A stretch of 64,000 bases of DNA from contig OY769938.1 in NCBI GenBank assembly GCA_963669295.1, positions 1,364,001 to 1,428,000 of the forward strand. Reading direction: 5' to 3'. Shown here piece by piece: positions 62,401 through 64,000 of this stretch. Position numbers and translations under genes: made by a program. The notes under the pieces were generated by a model, which saw only the letters and a list, made by a program, of their open reading frames with translations, ran no database searches and had not been told where the DNA came from. The first letter of the stretch is position 1; every line of letters begins with the position of its first letter. This DNA is from G963669295 sp963669295. GTDB taxonomy: Bacteria; Bacteroidota; Bacteroidia; Flavobacteriales_D; CALLUQ01.

Positions 62401-63692
62401 TCAACAGTAGTTACATTGGGGCTTACCGGAAGTGGTGTAGTAATGTCGAAGGTAGAGTCGATTTGACAACCATTGCCGTCAATCACGGTGATGGTGTTTG
62501 TTCCTACACAAAGGGCAGTAGCTGTTTGAGTGGTTTCACCACTGGGTTGCCAATCGTAAGTTAAAATGGGGGTTCCTCCAAATACTACAGCTACTCCTGT
62601 ACCATCACAAGAGTTGTTACATGTGGGAATAGTAATGTTGATAGAAATAAATTCTAATTCTGGGGGCTCTGTAATTTGAACAAAGTCGAAACAAAAATCA
62701 CCGGTGCAGGTATCTGTTACCAATACATTCCAGGTTCCTGCTGGAAGGCTTACGGCTGTTTGTGTGGTTTGATTCAACGGATCGTTCCATTGATAAGTCA
62801 TACAACCAGGTGTTCCACCGGTTACCGTAACTGTTCCTGTTCCATTTCCTGCACCAAAGCAATCCACATCAGTAGCAGTGGTGGTGGTCACCAATGGAGG
62901 GCAATTGTTATCGCGCTGGCTCTTGAGGAAACCATTGTAAGCCAAATTGCCTCCTTTAATTTTCTGATCTTCCACAAATGGGGAGATCACTACTTCTGAA
63001 CTTCCGGCTTCAAAAATTAATCGGTGTGATTGTTCAAAGTTCCATCCTTCGTTCACCAATATTAACGAACTTCCAAGGTTGAGTTTCCTTTTTTGAGTTC
63101 CAGAACCTATAAATTCGCCACAACTGATGAGGTGGCCATTCGTTTGTAATTCTCCTTTAGCGAGTACAATATCGCTGGTAGATCCCATACGAAGAGTACC
63201 TTGAAGTTCCCAGCTTCCATTGCCTTCAAAAATTAAATTGCTCCAAATAAATGCGTTGTTTGGCTGAATTACATTGCCATCTTTTGAGGAATTCAGGTGC
63301 ACACTTTCTACTTGTAGTATAAATGCTTCCGAAAGTGTTAATGCTCCATGCACCTGTAGCACTGCCGCATCTCCTTCGAGTGCAATGTGCTGTGTAGTAG
63401 AAGCAATTAGGCTTTTGCAGGAGGCTTGCCCATCGATATGAATTTCGATGTTATTGGAATTGCACGAATTTTGGTCGAAGTAAACATTATCGTTCGACCC
63501 GGGAACCCCTATACCACCGGCTCCACCTGAAGAAGAGGCCCAATGGGCAGGGTCATTCCAACTTCCACTATTGCCAACCCAATAAAATTCATTTGCAATT
63601 ATACAATTAGAGAGAAAAACAGCAGCTAAAACGAATGCTGTTCGGAGCATATATCTTTTCAACGCAAATAGTTTTAGTAATTCCTTCAACAT
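53454..63692 (-). CDS. giant SprB-repeat adhesin with T9SS type B sorting domain
   Basis: A 3412-residue surface protein. After a signal peptide (hydrophobic part 'TAFVLAAVFLSNCIIA'; second Met at 63650 also possible) comes an N-terminal domain starting 'FYWVGNSGSWNDPAHWA', typical of Bacteroidetes surface proteins. From about residue 265 to 3160 there are 38 SprB-type repeats of ~76 residues, most of the form 'CNGxCDGTATxxPTGG-SPYTYLWSPGGQTTQSxTGLCAGTYTVTVTDANGC'. Two more beta domains follow, then the CHU_C domain ('FSPNGDGVNDTWVI...YNRWGQMLFRSVGYIEQWDGTYEGKPLPVGTYYYVIDL'). SprB-like proteins act as adhesins moved along gliding cells or in biofilm. Co-operonic with the PorP/SprF gene. Confidence 0.92.
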   Translation of the reverse strand: MLKELLKLFALKRYMLRTAFVLAAVFLSNCIIANEFYWVGNSGSWNDPAHWASSSGGAGGIGVPGSNDNVYFDQNSCNSNNIEIHIDGQASCKSLIASTTQHIALEGDAAVLQVHGALTLSEAFILQVESVHLNSSKDGNVIQPNNAFIWSNLIFEGNGSWELQGTLRMGSTSDIVLAKGELQTNGHLISCGEFIGSGTQKRKLNLGSSLILVNEGWNFEQSHRLIFEAGSSEVVISPFVEDQKIKGGNLAYNGFLKSQRDNNCPPLVTTTTATDVDCFGAGNGTGTVTVTGGTPGCMTYQWNDPLNQTTQTAVSLPAGTWNVLVTDTCTGDFCFDFVQITEPPELEFISINITIPTCNNSCDGTGVAVVFGGTPILTYDWQPSGETTQTATALCVGTNTITVIDGNGCQIDSTFDITTPLPVSPNVTTVDVLCFGDCTGEATANPTGGSGIYVSYQWDDPANQTTQTATGLCAGTYTVVVTDDLGCTGNQTITITEPAAPLDVVLNTVDVSCGGVCDGTASTTVSGGTAPYTYDWQPGGQVTPNIGSLCAGNYTLTVTDANGCDTVINFAINEPPVLTVLASGTDITCNGFCDGTATANPAGGTAPYTYLWSPGGQTTQSITNLCPGDYIVTVTDANNCTAEDTVTIIEPPVLMSNANGTDPSCNGFCDGSVTANPTGGTTPYTYSWSPGGQTTQSVFSLCAGNYTVTITDANGCTVQESITLTDPPPFTATATSTDMSCNGVCDGTATVTPNGGTTPYTYLWAPGGETTQSISNLCAGNYTVTVTDANGCTAVESVTVIEPAPVVPNVTSTNIVCNGDCDGTATANPTGGNPPYTYSWNTVPVQTTQTATGLCVGNYTVTVTDANGCTGQETISITDPPALVINGSSTDASCFGVCDGTASVSVSGGLSPYTYLWSPGGETTPTITNQCAGSYDVTITDAGGCAQTITIVIDEPAELLANANGVDISCNGAGCDGSATALPTGGTAPYTYLWMPGGFTTQSISNLCAGNYTVTVTDANGCTSVEQITIIEPPVLTATTAEIQASCGTVCDGSAIVNPAGGTPPYTYSWNTVPPQTTQTATGLCTGTYDVTVTDSSGCSVTESVVITPLITINISTNVITISCNGVCDGTATASASGGTPPYSYTWNTVPAQFAPTATGLCPGTYSVTVTDANGCAHTDSVTMPTAPTVLVPNATATDVTCYGDCDGTATSNPTGGTPPYTYLWTPGGQTTASINNLCPGTYTVQVTDSNGCAISQPITVVEPDTIELNGVVTGIACNGNCDGSITLSPTGGTSPYTYSWLPGGETTPSISNLCAGTYTVTLTDANGCTATEAFTIADPSLLTAAGSGTDVSCNGDCDGTAMVTVNGGTSPYTYFWSPGGETTASISNLCPGTYDVLVTDANGCTANASVVVAEPAPLFSNVTGTDMSCNGVCDGTATAAPSGGTGPYTYLWSPGGQTTASITGLCAGSYSVVVTDANGCTVNGSYTVNEPILLTANVTFTDVICNGACDGTGTAIPTGGTSPYTYDWQPGGQTTQTATGLCPGNYTVTVTDANGCFYQETITITEPPAIVPNEVVTNANCGFCDGVIALGVTGGLPPYNYLWSPGGMTTPTVTSLCAGIYTVDITDANGCVETVVIPISNTGGPVGETITTTDVSCNGACDGSANIIPIGGTPPYTYLWDDPNAQTTPTATGLCAGTYNVIVTDANGCIRIAQVTIIEPPVILANLTFTDESCLGTCDGTANVAPSGGTAPYTYLWSNGSTSSSTSGLCSGNHSVTITDANGCTLVEPVVISSPLILTATTSTTDASCNGGCDGTATATPTGGTSPFTYLWSDGQVTQTAVGLCAGSYTVDVTDANGCAVTESVTINEPSAIVANESSTNATCGNCDGSATVAPTGGNGPYTYLWTPGGQTTPTAIGLCSGVYSVDITDANGCVETVTIGVNDIGGPTTSSTVTNASCSGNCDGAATVNVTTGVSPYTYLWTPGGQTTNSVNGLCAGTYDVTVTDANGCSSIETVVVTDNSLLAANATTIDASCNGTCDGSAAVAPSGGVPPYTYSWSTGSTINAVTGLCAGTYTVDITDALGCSITETITINEPVVLTANAVGVNATCNGGCNGSATATPTGGTPPYTYSWSTGATTPTASALCVGSYDVTVTDANGCSVTETVIITDGPAITATLASTDATCGLCDGDATISNVAGGAGAPYTYLWLPGGQTTANVTGLCAGSYTVDVTDNAGCTQTFNILISDVTGPATTTASVDATCPGGCDGEASVTVTSGTSPYTYLWDDPTLQTTTTATGLCAGLYSVVVQDALGCISVDSVTVNEPPVFAANFTSTDVSCAGVCDGTATTTPSGGTGPYTLLWSPGGQTTNSISGLCPGTYAVTITDALGCTYTDSVVITEPAPLAVTATGVDVNCNGACDGQASAMATGGTPPYTYLWDDPGTQTTPSAVGLCAGNYTVTITDANGCVETANITISEPTILTTSTTFTNVNCNGICDGTATTTPAGGTSPYTYIWSDGQTTAAATGLCAGTYDVIVVDANSCVAYDTIVITEPTPILDNTVVTNATCGICDGSATANPTGGVAPYTYVWNTNPVQTTQTATNLCAGIVVLDITDANGCTVSFNVLVSNPTGPALTMSATDESCPSACDGTATATPTGGNSPYTYLWDDPNAQTTQTAVGLCPGQYIVIVTDAQGCITVDSISVGTTALSANITNVTDVTCFGDCDGSASVVASGTGNPFTYLWTPGGQTTSTATGLCPGNYDVEVTDVNGCTVTVSAIVNEPLPLSVVGSVIADASCNGNCDGVADAIGAGGTPPYTYSWDSGATNAMATNLCAGSHVVTITDANGCTATDTVTITEPASIMANETMTLPACGFCDGEITLNPTGGTGPYTYLWSPGGEVTQTISNLCAGAYSVDITDANGCMTTVVIPLSNDVAPNVALTPNGVSCNGSCDGSIDAVVTGGTSPYIYLWDDPLTQTTSTATGLCAGIYTVTVTDDAGCVSVALDTVTEPTILMASAVGTDASCGGFCDGTGTATPSGGTSPYTYLWSDPNAQTTQTATGLCAGTYNVTVTDANGCIVIETITVNEPVPLVIDSIVTIDATCITACDGEATVFASGGSAPYTYSWGNGQTTQVVPGLCVGTDSVTVTDAMGCPVTGYITIGAIDTVIANAGLDTTICEGASVDLIGTSIGGTTVEWFELPGNTSLGTNATITVTPPVGVNCYVFVADNGFCIHSDTVCVTVEPLPNVDAGQDVSILENGTTMLNGTGGGAGASYLWTPGSSLSDSTIANPNASPSETTTYYLTVISAAGCIGTDSVTVTVLPDIIFPNGFSPNGDGVNDTWVIDNIEQFPESVVEVYNRWGQMLFRSVGYIEQWDGTYEGKPLPVGTYYYVIDLNHPEYPQAYTGPITILR
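54200..62890 (-). repeat. tandem array of 38 ~229-bp SprB repeat units
   Basis: Thirty-eight in-frame units counted by their CNGxCDG-type motif. Average spacing is ~229 bp. Within residues ~1500-2950 every fourth or fifth unit has a shorter motif CGxCDG (five such units), followed by a Gly-Pro linker and usually a 'LWDDP' unit. Confidence 0.85.
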
Positions 63693-64000
63693 TGTTACGA
63701 TTCTTTTCGTTATAAGTTACGATTTTACACTAGAGAATGGCCTTTTTTGGAACAATTTGGAGTTAACGTTCACTAGTGATGGTATAACAAAGACGTTCAA
63801 ACACTCCAATTGGTTGCATGCATCTACAAATTACATTTTTTAATATCGCCTTCCACATCATCGAAAATATTTTCGATTAACCCTTTGTTTTTACCTACAA
63901 ATAAGGCTTTTCAACACAATAATAACAGTCTAACACCAACGATTTTTGGTATTAAAAAAAAGTTACTCACATCGTGCAATGAACAACTGCAATGGTAAAA
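63693..64000. other. region upstream of the giant adhesin gene
   Basis: No ORF with support. It includes the 18-bp perfect palindrome at 63860-63877 and a 10-bp palindrome TCACTAGTGA near 63770, both possibly regulatory for the minus-strand adhesin operon. Promoter elements are not clear by eye. Confidence 0.4.
63860..63877. promoter_or_regulatory. 18-bp perfect palindrome, possible operator
   Basis: ATCGAAAATATTTTCGAT reads the same on both strands. It is about 170 bases upstream of the adhesin start on the minus strand. No protein is known to bind it. Confidence 0.35.

Noticed and set aside
54200..62890. Repeat array as a CRISPR or transposon array
   Set aside because: The period is ~229 bp, the units diverge and stay in one open frame with conserved protein motifs; it is coding.
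53471..62999. Many 60-110 codon plus-strand frames repeated about every 225 bases
   Set aside because: They are antisense shadows of the SprB repeat units and share the same period; no independent coding signal.

Overview
The window comes from a member of the Bacteroidota, most likely a free-living Flavobacteriales-type organism. Evidence is convergent: type IX secretion (T9SS) C-terminal sorting domains of both the short 'type A' and the gliding-motility (CHU_C) 'type B' class, a giant SprB-repeat adhesin followed by a PorP/SprF-like protein, a GLPGLI-family protein paired with an outer-membrane barrel, a DUF2723 membrane protein, a two-component-propeller hybrid histidine kinase, and few Shine-Dalgarno sequences. 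Base composition is moderately AT-rich. No prophage, plasmid or insertion sequence is visible.

Layout. 1-2000: a methyltransferase convergent with moaA. 2000-9024 (minus): a one-carbon operon, formate-THF ligase -> FdhD -> NuoEF-like formate dehydrogenase subunit -> catalytic formate dehydrogenase subunit, closed by an intrinsic terminator. 9156-16824: exported protein-processing genes (M61 peptidase with PDZ, HEAT-cyclophilin lipoprotein, S9 peptidase, convergent M1 aminopeptidase). 16945-20962: a tightly packed run of seven uncharacterised small genes (lipoprotein, secreted proteins, two Cys-rich putative zinc-binding proteins). 21293-23545: an XRE/S24 regulator with a recognisable operator, then citrate synthase followed by a terminator and a small tandem hairpin array. 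23888-29236: a T9SS cargo protein, a tyrosine/dual-specificity phosphatase, an outer-membrane barrel and its GLPGLI partner. 29433-34168: a phosphorelay, comprising an Hpt protein, a hybrid sensor kinase split by an apparent frameshift near 30400, and a divergent LytTR response regulator.

34169-43009: a 404-bp convergent intergenic region with an elaborate inverted-repeat element, a YciI-like protein, and three consecutive related beta-propeller-type secreted proteins whose flanks share a ~34-bp dispersed repeat; then tRNA-Gln with its terminator. 43010-47055 (plus): a DUF2723/GT117 membrane protein and a polysaccharide deacetylase. 47052-49996 (minus): a sulfur operon (ArsR-type regulator, TauE/SafE exporter, metallo-beta-lactamase/rhodanese fusion, rhodanese lipoprotein) with a palindromic candidate operator. 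50041-63692 (minus): a TonB-dependent receptor, a PorP/SprF homologue and a 3412-residue adhesin with 38 cysteine-bearing SprB-type repeats.

The genes suggest an aerobic heterotroph that oxidises formate and feeds it into tetrahydrofolate metabolism, degrades exogenous protein, handles sulfide/persulfide, and devotes much coding capacity to T9SS-exported surface proteins. The less-explained parts are the 16945-20962 cluster, the structured element at 34359-34475, the repeat family around 38268-42743, and the higher-order organisation of the adhesin array.
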